Source: Acidobacteria bacterium AB60 (GTDB lineage Bacteria > Acidobacteriota > Terriglobia > Terriglobales > Acidobacteriaceae). Taken from it: a stretch of 64,000 nt of DNA. The notes beneath the pieces were generated by a model. That model was not told the origin of the DNA and made no database searches. It worked only from the letters and a program-made list of their open reading frames with translations. The translations under genes were made by a program, and so were the position numbers. The stretch covers positions 1-64,000 of the forward strand of contig VANK01000013.1 in the NCBI GenBank assembly GCA_008682415.1, given 5' to 3'. Shown piece after piece: positions 24,552 through 32,799 of the stretch (positions are counted from its first letter, which is position 1; every line of letters starts with the position of its first letter).

Positions 24552-24773
24552 TCAGCCGGCGCGTTCCCGGCGCCATGAGCGGATGCTGGTGGCGTACACG
24601 CCGATGCAGAAGAGGTTGGCGGGGATGAAGCCGAGCTGGGCGGTTTTCAGCCCGATGATGCAGATCAGGAGACTGTTGACGCCGGCAACCACCAGGCCAT
24701 ACCACATCTTGCGGCCCACAAGAATTGTCGAGAGCACTGTCAGTAGACAGGACACATAATCTAAGCGAAACAC
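24552..24773 (-). CDS. Small two- to three-span membrane protein, unknown
   Basis: Protein of 73 residues (MFRLDYVSCLLTVL...). It has three hydrophobic stretches, VSCLLTVLSTILVG, YGLVVAGVNSLLICIIGL and GFIPANLFCIGVYA, and ends in a basic SIRSWRRER. The arrangement, with NS and N-F motifs in the helices, recalls half of a PnuC-type transporter but the length is far too short. It lies 72 bp downstream of the second ADOP gene on the same strand and might be its last cistron. No function can be given. Confidence 0.6.
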   Translation of the reverse strand: MFRLDYVSCLLTVLSTILVGRKMWYGLVVAGVNSLLICIIGLKTAQLGFIPANLFCIGVYATSIRSWRRERAG

Positions 24774-24845
24774 GGGGGAGGGATCCTCTGCCTCCAGTGT
24801 GCCGTATTTGCGGGTTCGGTGGAGTGACTTACCTCACAGGCTGAG

Positions 24846-27488
24846 CTATTCGGTGCGCAGCGCCTGCATGGGGTCGAGGCGTGAGGCGCGCCATGCGGGC
24901 GTGAGGCAGGCCCCCACTGCGACGGCCAGCAGCATGGCTCCCACGCCGGCGAAGACGACCGGGTCCAAAGGTTCGGTGTGGTAGAGCATGGAGGCCATGA
25001 GGCGCACCAGGCCCGCGCTGGCGGCCAGGCCGACGGCCAGGCCAAGGATCGCAGGACGAAGGCCATCGAGGAGAACGCGGCTCATGACCTGTCCGCGGGG
25101 CGCGCCCAGAGCGATGCGGATGCCGATTTCGGTGGTGCGCTGGGCCACGATATACGAGAGCACGCCGAAGAGGCCGGCGGCCGCCAGAAGGAGAGAGAGG
25201 GCGGCGAAGCCGGTAAGGAGGGTGGCGTTGAAGCTCTCGTTGGCGGCCGATTTGCCCAGCAGCTGGTCCATGGTCATCACGTTGGAGACGGGGAGTTCCG
25301 GATCGAGGCTGGCCAGAACGCGCTGCACGGGTATGGCGTACTGCTCGACGTCGTTGCGCGCGCGAATCACGAGGGAGCCGTTGTTCAGGTCCTCCTGATA
25401 GACGGAGTAGTACTGGATGGGCCGGGGCGGCTCTGCCTGCGCAAAGCGCGTATCCCCGACGACGCCGCAGATCTCCCAGTTCCTCCCGTCATAGCGGATG
25501 TGCTTGCCGAGCGGATCTTCCTGGGGGAAGTACTGTTGTGCGAAGGAGGCGTTGATGACCACCTGGCCGGGGTCGCCTGGTCCGTAGGCGGAATTGAACG
25601 AGTGACCGCGAAGGATGGGAATGCCCATGGCCTGGAAGAAGCCCGGGTCGGATTCGCGATTGATGGCGTATTGCATGACTCCCTGCGGCAGGGGCGGGTG
25701 CTCGACGATGGTGAAGGAGTTGTCTCCCCAGTAGCCCTGGCCGGGAACTGCGCGGGTGAAGCCGGCCCCGTCGACGCCGGGAAGAGCGCGCACGCGCTCC
25801 AGCAGTGTCCGGTAGAAGTTGGCCAGCTTCGCCTGGTCGTTGTACTTTCGTCCGAAGAGATCGAGGCGCATGGTCAGGATATTTTCCGTGTTGCAGCCCA
25901 TGTCGGAAGAGCGCAGACGCTGGTAGCTGCGCAGCAGCAGCCCGGCGCCGATGAGGAGGACGACGGTCAGGCCGACTTCAATGCCTAACAAGGCGGCCCG
26001 CATACGGGCGTGGCCGTGTCCGGCGCTGGAACCGCGGGAGGCATCCTGCAGCGAGGTGAGCAGCGGCCGCCGGTACGCGCCGAGTGTGGAGAGACCCCCG
26101 GAGACGAGGGCACAGAAGACGACCAGTCCCACGGTGGCCGCGCCCACCACCCCGTCGATGCGGATGGCCTCGATGCGACTCATCTCGTGACGTGCGTGTG
26201 CCAGCCATGCCACGGCGCCCGACGCGAGAGCAAGACCTGCGGCGCCGCCGGCGGTTGAGAGGAGGAGACTCTCGATCAGGCGCTCGCGCACCAGCCGCAA
26301 CGTGCCGCCGCCCAGCGCGGAACGGATCGCGATGTCTTTCTGACGGGCGGCCGCGCGCGCCACCAGCAGGTTGCCCACGTTGAGGCACGCAATCAGGAGC
26401 ACGCAGCCGGTGGCCGCGAGCAGCACGTAGAGGGGCTTTTTGACTACGCCCACCATGCTCTCCAGCAGGGTTCTGGTGTTGGCGGCGCGGCTTACGAAGG
26501 GATTATCGAGATGCTGGTCATGAAGGCGCTTCACGATGAGGCTGAGGTCGGCGCGCGCCTGCTGCTCGGTGATGCCGGGCTTGAGCCGTGCAACGACTCC
26601 AAAGTTGTGAGCGCCCAACTCCTGCATCAATTTGGCGGGCTTGTCGTGATAGATCGGCGTCCACAGCTGGATCTGCGGATCGGAGTAGTAGAACCAAGCC
26701 GGAAGCACGCCAATTACCGTGTAGGGCTGGCCGTTGAGGTGAACGGTCTGATGGAGAACAGCCTTGTCTCCGCCGAAGCGGCGCTTCCACAGACCCCACG
26801 TCAGCAGGACGGTGCCGTTTGCGGATCGCTGGTCGTCATCGGCGGTGAAGCCGCGGCCCAACGCCGGTTCCACGCCGAGGAGGGGGAAGAGATTCCAGGT
26901 GGCGCTTGCGCCCATCACTTTTTCGGGCAGGCCGCCGTTGTCGCTGGTGAGGTTGAAGTCGTCTTCACTCAGCAGCGCCATTTCGGCAAGCGTGCGATTC
27001 TGCTTCTGCCAATCGGTGAACACACCCCCGGAGACCGAATTGAATTGGAACTGGTCATTGGTGTTCTCGTAGACGCTGATGAGGCGATTGGGATCGCGGA
27101 AGGGAAGGGGCCTCAGCAACATGCCGCGGACCGTGGTGAAGAGCGCGACATTGGCGCCGATGCCCAGGCCCATAACCCCGATGGCAACCAGCGAGAAGCC
27201 GGGGGCGCGCAGCAGCGTGCGACCGGCGATGCGCAGATCGCGGACCCAGGTCTCCAGCCATCCCCAGGACCAGGCGGCGCGCGCCTGGTCGCGCAGGAGG
27301 GCGGGATTGCCGAAGGTCCGCAGGGCGGCGCGCCGGGCCTCTTCCGGCGCCATGCCTCGGGCCAGGTTCTCACGCGTCTGCTGCTCGACATGGAATCGCA
27401 GTTCCGACTCGAGCTCGTCGGCGGCGCGATGCCGGTCAAAGAGCGAGCGCAGGTTCATGCGCAAACGGTCCAGGATCCGCGTACTCAT
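24846..27488 (-). CDS. ADOP-type duplicated orphan ABC permease, copy 1
   Basis: Protein of 880 residues. A cytosolic N-terminal prefix (about 1-80) carries ELESELRFHVEQQTREN and the MAPEEARRAALRTFGNP motif. Then follow a membrane helix, a MacB-like periplasmic core domain (about 110-290), a three-helix FtsX domain (about 340-480), a second core domain, and a final FtsX domain with the ending AWRASRLDPMQALRTE. This double MacB_PCD/FtsX layout is that of the acidobacterial duplicated orphan permeases, which lack their own ATPase. The usual proposed role is mechanotransmission or export of peptides or antimicrobials, unproven for this group. It is 13 bp downstream of copy 2. Confidence 0.93.
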   Translation of the reverse strand: MSTRILDRLRMNLRSLFDRHRAADELESELRFHVEQQTRENLARGMAPEEARRAALRTFGNPALLRDQARAAWSWGWLETWVRDLRIAGRTLLRAPGFSLVAIGVMGLGIGANVALFTTVRGMLLRPLPFRDPNRLISVYENTNDQFQFNSVSGGVFTDWQKQNRTLAEMALLSEDDFNLTSDNGGLPEKVMGASATWNLFPLLGVEPALGRGFTADDDQRSANGTVLLTWGLWKRRFGGDKAVLHQTVHLNGQPYTVIGVLPAWFYYSDPQIQLWTPIYHDKPAKLMQELGAHNFGVVARLKPGITEQQARADLSLIVKRLHDQHLDNPFVSRAANTRTLLESMVGVVKKPLYVLLAATGCVLLIACLNVGNLLVARAAARQKDIAIRSALGGGTLRLVRERLIESLLLSTAGGAAGLALASGAVAWLAHARHEMSRIEAIRIDGVVGAATVGLVVFCALVSGGLSTLGAYRRPLLTSLQDASRGSSAGHGHARMRAALLGIEVGLTVVLLIGAGLLLRSYQRLRSSDMGCNTENILTMRLDLFGRKYNDQAKLANFYRTLLERVRALPGVDGAGFTRAVPGQGYWGDNSFTIVEHPPLPQGVMQYAINRESDPGFFQAMGIPILRGHSFNSAYGPGDPGQVVINASFAQQYFPQEDPLGKHIRYDGRNWEICGVVGDTRFAQAEPPRPIQYYSVYQEDLNNGSLVIRARNDVEQYAIPVQRVLASLDPELPVSNVMTMDQLLGKSAANESFNATLLTGFAALSLLLAAAGLFGVLSYIVAQRTTEIGIRIALGAPRGQVMSRVLLDGLRPAILGLAVGLAASAGLVRLMASMLYHTEPLDPVVFAGVGAMLLAVAVGACLTPAWRASRLDPMQALRTE

Positions 27489-27501
27489 TGTTTTGCTCTC
27501 C

Positions 27502-30153
27502 CTATTCGATTCTGAGCGCCGACATGGGACTAAGCCGTGATGCGCGCCACGCAGGGATCAAGCACGATCCCGCGGCTACGAGCAGCAGAAGGGCGGAGAC
27601 GGCAGCCAGGATTCCGGAGTCGTAGGGCTTGGTTTCGTAGAGCATGGAGGCGATCAGGCGGCCCGCCGCAAGACTTGTTCCAAGCCCCAGGATGAGCCCG
27701 AAGAGCGCCGGCCGCAGGCCATCGATCAGCATGGAGCGCAGCACATAGGTGCGGGGCGCGCCGAGGGCCATGCGGATGCCGATCTCGCCGGTTCGCTGCG
27801 TGACGAGGTAACTCAATACGCCGTACAGGCCGGCTGCTGAAAGCACCAATGCGATCACTGCAAATCCCAGTACCAGCACAGAGTCGAACTGGGAATCGAT
27901 TGTGGATTTTCCGATCGTGTCGCGCAGGGTGATGACATCCGCGACCGGCAGGTCGCGGTCGAGCCCTGCAATCATCTGCTGAATCGGCAAGGCCAGCGAC
28001 TCAGCCTGAGGTGAGCGCACGAAGATGGTGGCTACCGAATAGTCGTTCCCGTAGATCGGGATGTACATCGTTGGATACGGAGGCTGCGAAAGATTCCAGC
28101 GGGTATCGCCCACCACGCCGACAACTTCGTAGCGTTCCTTGTCGCTAAACTGTATGTGCTTGCCGAGGGGATCTTCGCCCGGAAAGGCTCTTTGCGCGGC
28201 CAGGCGGGAGATCACCGCTACATTGCCGCGGTCAAGGCGCTCGTCAGGTCTGAAGACGCGGCCCTCGAAGAGGGGAATCTGCGCCGCGCTGAAGTATCCC
28301 GGGTCGGCTCCGCGCATGTGCATGTCGGTATAGCCTCGCCCGTCCTGGGGAGGGTGCTCGGTCACCGAGCCGGTGCGGTCGCCTCCCCAACCCTGGCCGG
28401 GCACCTTGCTGATCAGGCCGGCCGCCTGCACGCCCGGCATCGAGCGAACGCGCGCGATAAGCAGCTCGAAGAATGCCACCACCTGTGCCTGCTTTTTATA
28501 GCTTGCTTCGGGCAGGCTGATCTTCATCGTGAGGGTGTTATCGACAGGGATGCCAAGGTCTGCCGTACGCATTCGCTGATAGCTCTTGACCAGCAGTCCG
28601 GCTCCGGCAAGCAGCACAACCGTGAGACAGACTTCCACTACAAGCAAGGTCTTGCGAAGCGCGGCGCGGTTACGTCCGCCGCTGGCGGAACGCGATGCTT
28701 CCTGAAGGACACTGAGAAGATTCCTGTCGTCCACGCTGAGAGCCGTGAGGAGACCTGAGAAGAGGGCACAGACCGCGACGGCGCCCAACGTAAATAGCAC
28801 CACAACGCCGTCGAAGCGGATGTTCTCCAGACGATTGATGTCCTGTCGCATGGTCCGAAGCCATAGCAGAGCGGCGGCCGCCAGCATCGCTCCCACGGTC
28901 CCGCCGCCCAAGGAGATGAGGACACTCTCCACAATTCGCTCACGAAGCAAGCGCAGGCGTCCGCCACCCATGGCCGCGCGGATCGCCATCTCCTTGCGCC
29001 TTGCCGATGCGCGAGCGACCAATAGCCCCGAAACGTTCATGCAGGCGATCAGCAGCACGCAACCTGTGGCCGCCAACAGCGCGTAGAGGGGTGTCTTATA
29101 GTGATCCACCTCGTCATCGAGCATGGAGTGGCCCGACACGAGGTCGTGAATCGAGGGCCCCGGATGCTCTTTTTTAATCTGCTTTTGAATCGGGTCCAGT
29201 TGGCTCACAAGCGCCTGCAACGAGACACCTTTACGCAGGCGCGCGATAACGATCGTCTCGTGATCGTTGAATGCGCCAAGCAGGCCCCTGGGAGCATCAT
29301 GGGCAATCGGCGTCCAGGCCATTACCGTCTTGCCGCCGAATCCCCCGTTGTATTGAAAATTCTCAGGCATCACGCCGATGACCGTATACGGCTGGACATC
29401 GAGCCAGATGGTCTTTCCCACAATGGCGGGGTCCGCACTGTAGCGCCGTTTCCAGAATCTGTGGTCGAGGATCACGGTTGCGGAGGCTTCGGGCCGATCG
29501 TCGCTTGCGCTGAAGCCGCGCCCCAGGGCCGGCTGCACGCCCAGCGTGGAAAAGAAGTTCCACGACACCCACCCTGCGTCGATGCGCTCCGGGAGCTTTC
29601 CGCCTTCCGCGGAGACGTTGTAGTTCTGGAAGGGCGAGACCATGGCCATCTGCTCGACGCCGGTGGCCGCCTTCTGCCACTCGAAGAAGCTGCCCGCGTC
29701 TACAGGCATATAGGGATTGCCGCGATGGCCAGTCTCGTTTTCGTAGAGCGTGACCAGCCGATCCGAATCGGGAAAGGGAAGCGGCTTGAGCAAGACGCTG
29801 CGCACGACTGTGAAAAGCGCGACGTTGGCGCCGATGCCCAGGCCCATGATGAGCACGGCGATGATGGTGAAGCCGGGCGCGCGCAGGAGGGTGCGCATTC
29901 CGAGGCGGAGATCGCGCACCCACGCTTCAGCGCTGCCCCAGCTCCAGGTGGCATGGGTCTGATCGCGGATGAGGGCGAGATTGCCGACGCTGCGCAGCGC
30001 CGCGATGCGGGCCTGCTCCGCGCTCATGCCGGCGGCGCGGTTTGCGTCTATTTCATCGTGGAGGTGCGACTGCAGCTCCCGCTCGAGCTCCGCCGCGGCT
30101 CTTCCGCGCTGCAGAAGGCGCGCCCGCATTCTCATTCGATCGAACCATCGCAT
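27502..30153 (-). CDS. ADOP-type duplicated orphan ABC permease, copy 2
   Basis: Protein of 883 residues colinear with copy 1 from end to end: the prefix ELERELQSHLHDEIDANRA and MSAEQARIAALRSVGNL, LRAPGFTIIAVLIMGLGIGANVALF, two MacB_PCD and two FtsX domains, and the ending AWRASRLSPMSALRIE. It starts at the ATG at 30153 with GGAGG 8 bases upstream, 18 bp after the PadR gene. No ATP-binding subunit is in the window, so any energy source must be encoded elsewhere. The tandem pair probably arose by gene duplication and may form a heterodimer. Confidence 0.93.
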   Translation of the reverse strand: MRWFDRMRMRARLLQRGRAAAELERELQSHLHDEIDANRAAGMSAEQARIAALRSVGNLALIRDQTHATWSWGSAEAWVRDLRLGMRTLLRAPGFTIIAVLIMGLGIGANVALFTVVRSVLLKPLPFPDSDRLVTLYENETGHRGNPYMPVDAGSFFEWQKAATGVEQMAMVSPFQNYNVSAEGGKLPERIDAGWVSWNFFSTLGVQPALGRGFSASDDRPEASATVILDHRFWKRRYSADPAIVGKTIWLDVQPYTVIGVMPENFQYNGGFGGKTVMAWTPIAHDAPRGLLGAFNDHETIVIARLRKGVSLQALVSQLDPIQKQIKKEHPGPSIHDLVSGHSMLDDEVDHYKTPLYALLAATGCVLLIACMNVSGLLVARASARRKEMAIRAAMGGGRLRLLRERIVESVLISLGGGTVGAMLAAAALLWLRTMRQDINRLENIRFDGVVVLFTLGAVAVCALFSGLLTALSVDDRNLLSVLQEASRSASGGRNRAALRKTLLVVEVCLTVVLLAGAGLLVKSYQRMRTADLGIPVDNTLTMKISLPEASYKKQAQVVAFFELLIARVRSMPGVQAAGLISKVPGQGWGGDRTGSVTEHPPQDGRGYTDMHMRGADPGYFSAAQIPLFEGRVFRPDERLDRGNVAVISRLAAQRAFPGEDPLGKHIQFSDKERYEVVGVVGDTRWNLSQPPYPTMYIPIYGNDYSVATIFVRSPQAESLALPIQQMIAGLDRDLPVADVITLRDTIGKSTIDSQFDSVLVLGFAVIALVLSAAGLYGVLSYLVTQRTGEIGIRMALGAPRTYVLRSMLIDGLRPALFGLILGLGTSLAAGRLIASMLYETKPYDSGILAAVSALLLLVAAGSCLIPAWRASRLSPMSALRIE

Positions 30154-30171
30154 GGTGAATCCTCCAGGGCG

Positions 30172-30501
30172 TTACGCCTCGCTGACGATGAGATTGATAG
30201 CCGCGGAGAGCCGGCTCCAGTTGGCTGATTCGGCCTCCATCTGCTTGCGTCCGGCGGCGGTGAGCGCATAGAACTTGGCCTGCCTGCCGGTCTCGCTCTC
30301 CGCCCATTTGGCGCGAATCCATCCCTGCTGTTCCAGGCGGTGCAGCGCCGGGTAGAGGGAGCCCTGCTGCACCTGCAGGACCTCGCCGGATACCTGCTGA
30401 ATGCGTTTGGCGATGGCCCACCCGTGCAGGGGTTCGAGAGAGAGCGTTTTGAGGATGAGAAGGTCGAGGGTGCCCTGGACGAGATCGCTTGGTTTGCCCA
30501 T
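30172..30501 (-). CDS. PadR-family transcriptional repressor
   Basis: Protein of 109 residues, the short PadR-s2 type found with acidobacterial permeases. The winged helix is seen in DLVQGTLDLLILKTLSLEPLHGWAIAKRIQ and VQQGSLYPALHRLEQQGWI, followed by the wing ESETGRQAKFYALTAAG and a C-terminal dimerisation helix. It is the first gene of the padR-ADOP-ADOP operon and probably represses it through the ATCTACA/TGTAGAT dyad 10 bases upstream of its own start codon. Confidence 0.93.
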   Translation of the reverse strand: MGKPSDLVQGTLDLLILKTLSLEPLHGWAIAKRIQQVSGEVLQVQQGSLYPALHRLEQQGWIRAKWAESETGRQAKFYALTAAGRKQMEAESANWSRLSAAINLIVSEA

Positions 30502-30509
30502 GCCTAGAT

Positions 30510-30538
30510 TATCTACACTGCATGTTGTAGATCGTCAA
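30510..30538 (-). promoter_or_regulatory. padR promoter with embedded PadR operator, nearly leaderless
   Basis: On the minus strand TTGACG (30533-30538) and TAGATA (30510-30515) are spaced by exactly 17 bases. The inverted repeat ATCTACA-8 bp-TGTAGAT (30511-30532) fills the spacer and overlaps the -10 box, as expected of a repressor site. The predicted start falls within a few bases of the ATG at 30501, leaving a leader of 0-4 nt. Confidence 0.72.
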
Positions 30539-30672
30539 GGTATCTGTGACCAATCTTGGAGCGGGGGAGGGAACTAGCCGAATGGGTGGGCCTGGGTCGC
30601 CTGACGGCGGATGTTGGTTCCGGCCCGGATGCGGCATTGTTTCTTCAGCGGCAAAGGCCGCAGGAGGATGCA

Positions 30673-31575
30673 ATGCCGGGTTTCCTGGTGGATTTTTCGA
30701 ATGAGTTGGCCGAGGCGGTGGCGCGCGCGGGCAGATCGGTGATCAGCGTGCCGGAGGGCGGCCGCGAGGGCGTGAGCGGGACGATCTGGCGGGAGGGCAT
30801 CGCCATTACCGCGGAGCATACGATTCGCGGGCTCGACGAGGTGGAGGTGATCCTGCCCTCGGGTGAGAAGAGCAAGGCGGCGGTTGCCGGCCGCGATCAC
30901 GGCACGGATATCGCGGTGCTGAAGGTGGCCGGGGCCGGCGTTGCCGCGACGCTGGCGGACGAAGGACAGGCGCGGGTGGGGGAGATCGTGCTCTCCATCG
31001 GGCGCCGCCGCGACGAGGGGCTGGCCGCGACGCATGGCCTGATCAGCGCGATCGGGGGTCCGTGGCGCACGGGGCAGGGAGCCCGCATCGACCGCTGGCT
31101 TCGTCTCGATCTGAACCCGTTTCCGGGATTCTCGGGCGGGCCGGTGGTGAACGCACGCGGAGAGGTGATCGGGATGGCCACGTCGGGTCCGCGGCGCTCG
31201 GCGGCTACGATTCCGGTATCCACGGTTAATCGCGTGGTCGACCAACTGCTGCAGCGCGGGCGGATCGCTCGCGGCTACTTTGGGGTGGGCATTCAGCCGG
31301 TGGCCTTTCCGGAGGGAACGGCGCGGGAACTCGGGATTGGCAGCGAGCGCGGGCTGCTGGTGGTGATGGTGGAACCGGGCGGCCCGGCGGCGCACGCGGG
31401 AGTGCTGCTGGGCGACATCGTGGTGCGGGTAGATGGCGCCGAACTGCAGGGGCCGCAAAGCCTGCAGGGAGCGCTCGATTCCGACAAGATCGGCCAAACC
31501 GTCCCGGTCGACCTGGTGCGCGGCGGCAAGCTGACGTCGGTGAGCCTGGTGGTGGGCGAAAGGCCGGTACGATGA
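30673..31575 (+). CDS. Cytoplasmic trypsin-like protease with PDZ domain (S1C)
   Basis: Protein of 300 residues from the ATG at 30673 (MPGFLVDFSNEL), with AGGAGG at 7 bases; there is no signal peptide or membrane anchor. The catalytic triad can be placed at His49 (TAEHTI), Asp79 (GTDIAV) and Ser154 (GFSGGP). A PDZ domain follows from about residue 195 (GYFGVGIQPVAF, LLVVMVEPGGPAAHAGVLLGD). This is an HtrA/Deg layout, but normal HtrA enzymes are exported. It overlaps the next protease gene by ATGA and so is the first gene of a coupled three-gene operon. Confidence 0.9.
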   Translation: MPGFLVDFSNELAEAVARAGRSVISVPEGGREGVSGTIWREGIAITAEHTIRGLDEVEVILPSGEKSKAAVAGRDHGTDIAVLKVAGAGVAATLADEGQARVGEIVLSIGRRRDEGLAATHGLISAIGGPWRTGQGARIDRWLRLDLNPFPGFSGGPVVNARGEVIGMATSGPRRSAATIPVSTVNRVVDQLLQRGRIARGYFGVGIQPVAFPEGTARELGIGSERGLLVVMVEPGGPAAHAGVLLGDIVVRVDGAELQGPQSLQGALDSDKIGQTVPVDLVRGGKLTSVSLVVGERPVR

Positions 31576-32168
31576 GCGCGGCGACGGCGGTGAATCCAGA
31601 AGCCTCTTCCGGCATCAGTATCGGATACTCGGTCAGCTCGATGGCGGAGTGGCTGCGCCGCATCACCGTGTGCCTTCGCGGGCCGAGAGGCAGCAGGGGG
31701 TCGGGTGTGGTCTGGCGGGATGGGCTGATTGTCACCAACGCGCACGTTGCCGTGGGCAAAGGGCACACGGTCGTGTTCTCGGATGGGACCAGCGTCCAGG
31801 GCAGGCTGGCGGCGCGCGATCCCGCGGTGGACCTGGCGGCTCTTGCGATCGACGCGACGGGGCTGCCGGTCGCGTCGGTGCGCGGGGCGCGATCTCTGCG
31901 GCCGGGGGAGGTTGTGTTGGCAGTCGGCAATCCGTGGGACGGCGAGGGAGCGGTGAGCGCGGGCATTGTGCATCGCGCGGCGGGACAGGGCGCGGTGATC
32001 TTTGCCGACATCCGGCTGGCTCCCGGCAACTCCGGCGGCCCGCTCGCCGATGCGGAGGGCAACGTGGTGGGTGTCAACAGCGCCATCTTTCAGGGGCTCG
32101 GCTGCGCCGTGAGCAGCGAGACGGTGATGGAATTCTTGAGGCAGGCAGGGCTTTTGGAGGCGGCTTGA
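31572..32168 (+). CDS. Second trypsin-like protease of the operon, no PDZ
   Basis: Protein of 198 residues, no signal peptide. The triad is complete: His58 in TNAHVAV, Asp87 in AVDLAAL, Ser154 in GNSGGPL. The chain ends right after the protease domain, so unlike its upstream neighbour it has no PDZ and cannot form a normal HtrA. Start ATG overlaps the stop of the first protease (ATGA), and its stop overlaps the TTG start of the LuxR-type gene, so all three are translationally coupled. It may pair with the upstream protease as a hetero-oligomer; that is inference. Confidence 0.88.
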   Translation: MSAATAVNPEASSGISIGYSVSSMAEWLRRITVCLRGPRGSRGSGVVWRDGLIVTNAHVAVGKGHTVVFSDGTSVQGRLAARDPAVDLAALAIDATGLPVASVRGARSLRPGEVVLAVGNPWDGEGAVSAGIVHRAAGQGAVIFADIRLAPGNSGGPLADAEGNVVGVNSAIFQGLGCAVSSETVMEFLRQAGLLEAA

Positions 32169-32791
32169 TCCGCGTACAGGTCTGGGCAAAATCGGCCATT
32201 GCGCGCGCGGGACTGGAGTCTATCGTGCAGGCGGATGGCCGCTTCGCGATTGCGCGAAGCGAGATGCGGGGCGCGCCGTTGCCGGCGTCAGGTGTCGACG
32301 CCGATGTGGTCCTGATCGATCTGGCGGAGGGCGGTACGCGGCCTCCTGCGGAGCTTGCGGGGTTTGATCGCACGGCCCAGGTGGTGCTTCTCGAGAACCC
32401 CACGCGCGGCGAACTCTTGCGGCTTTTGCAGGACGGGCCGCGGACGTTGCTGCTGCGCGATTCTGCTCCTGGGGAGATCACCGCGGCTCTGGAGGCCGCT
32501 AGTGAAGGGCTGGTGGCCTTGTCGCCGGAGCTGCTGGAGCTGCTATGGCCGGCGGGCTCGGAGATCGCAGCCCTGGATGAACTGCCGCCCGGCGAGCCGC
32601 TCACCGCGCGCGAGAGCGAGGTGCTGGCGCTGCTGGCGGACGGCGCGGGCAACAAGGAGATTGCCGCGCGGCTGGCGATCAGCGAGCACACGGTGAAGTT
32701 CCACGTGAGCTCGATTCTCAACAAGCTAGGCGCGGCGACGCGCACAGAGGCGGTGACGCGCGGCTACAAGGAAGGGCTGATCGTGATCTGA
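32165..32791 (+). CDS. LuxR-type regulator with degenerate receiver
   Basis: Protein of 208 residues from a TTG at 32165, which overlaps the previous stop and has GGAGG 4 bases upstream. The C-terminal GerE helix-turn-helix is intact (LTARESEVLALLADGAGNKEIAARL and SEHTVKFHVSSILNKLG). The N-terminal domain has receiver shape but lacks key residues: the acidic pair is replaced (QVWAKSAIARAGL where VDDHPLFREGL is usual) and the Lys of the KD motif is Arg (LLLRDSAPGEI). An Asp remains in VVLIDL. It therefore probably does not act by phosphorylation. It is the last gene of the two-protease operon. Confidence 0.85.
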   Translation: MIRVQVWAKSAIARAGLESIVQADGRFAIARSEMRGAPLPASGVDADVVLIDLAEGGTRPPAELAGFDRTAQVVLLENPTRGELLRLLQDGPRTLLLRDSAPGEITAALEAASEGLVALSPELLELLWPAGSEIAALDELPPGEPLTARESEVLALLADGAGNKEIAARLAISEHTVKFHVSSILNKLGAATRTEAVTRGYKEGLIVI

Positions 32792-32799
32792 CCGCTGCC

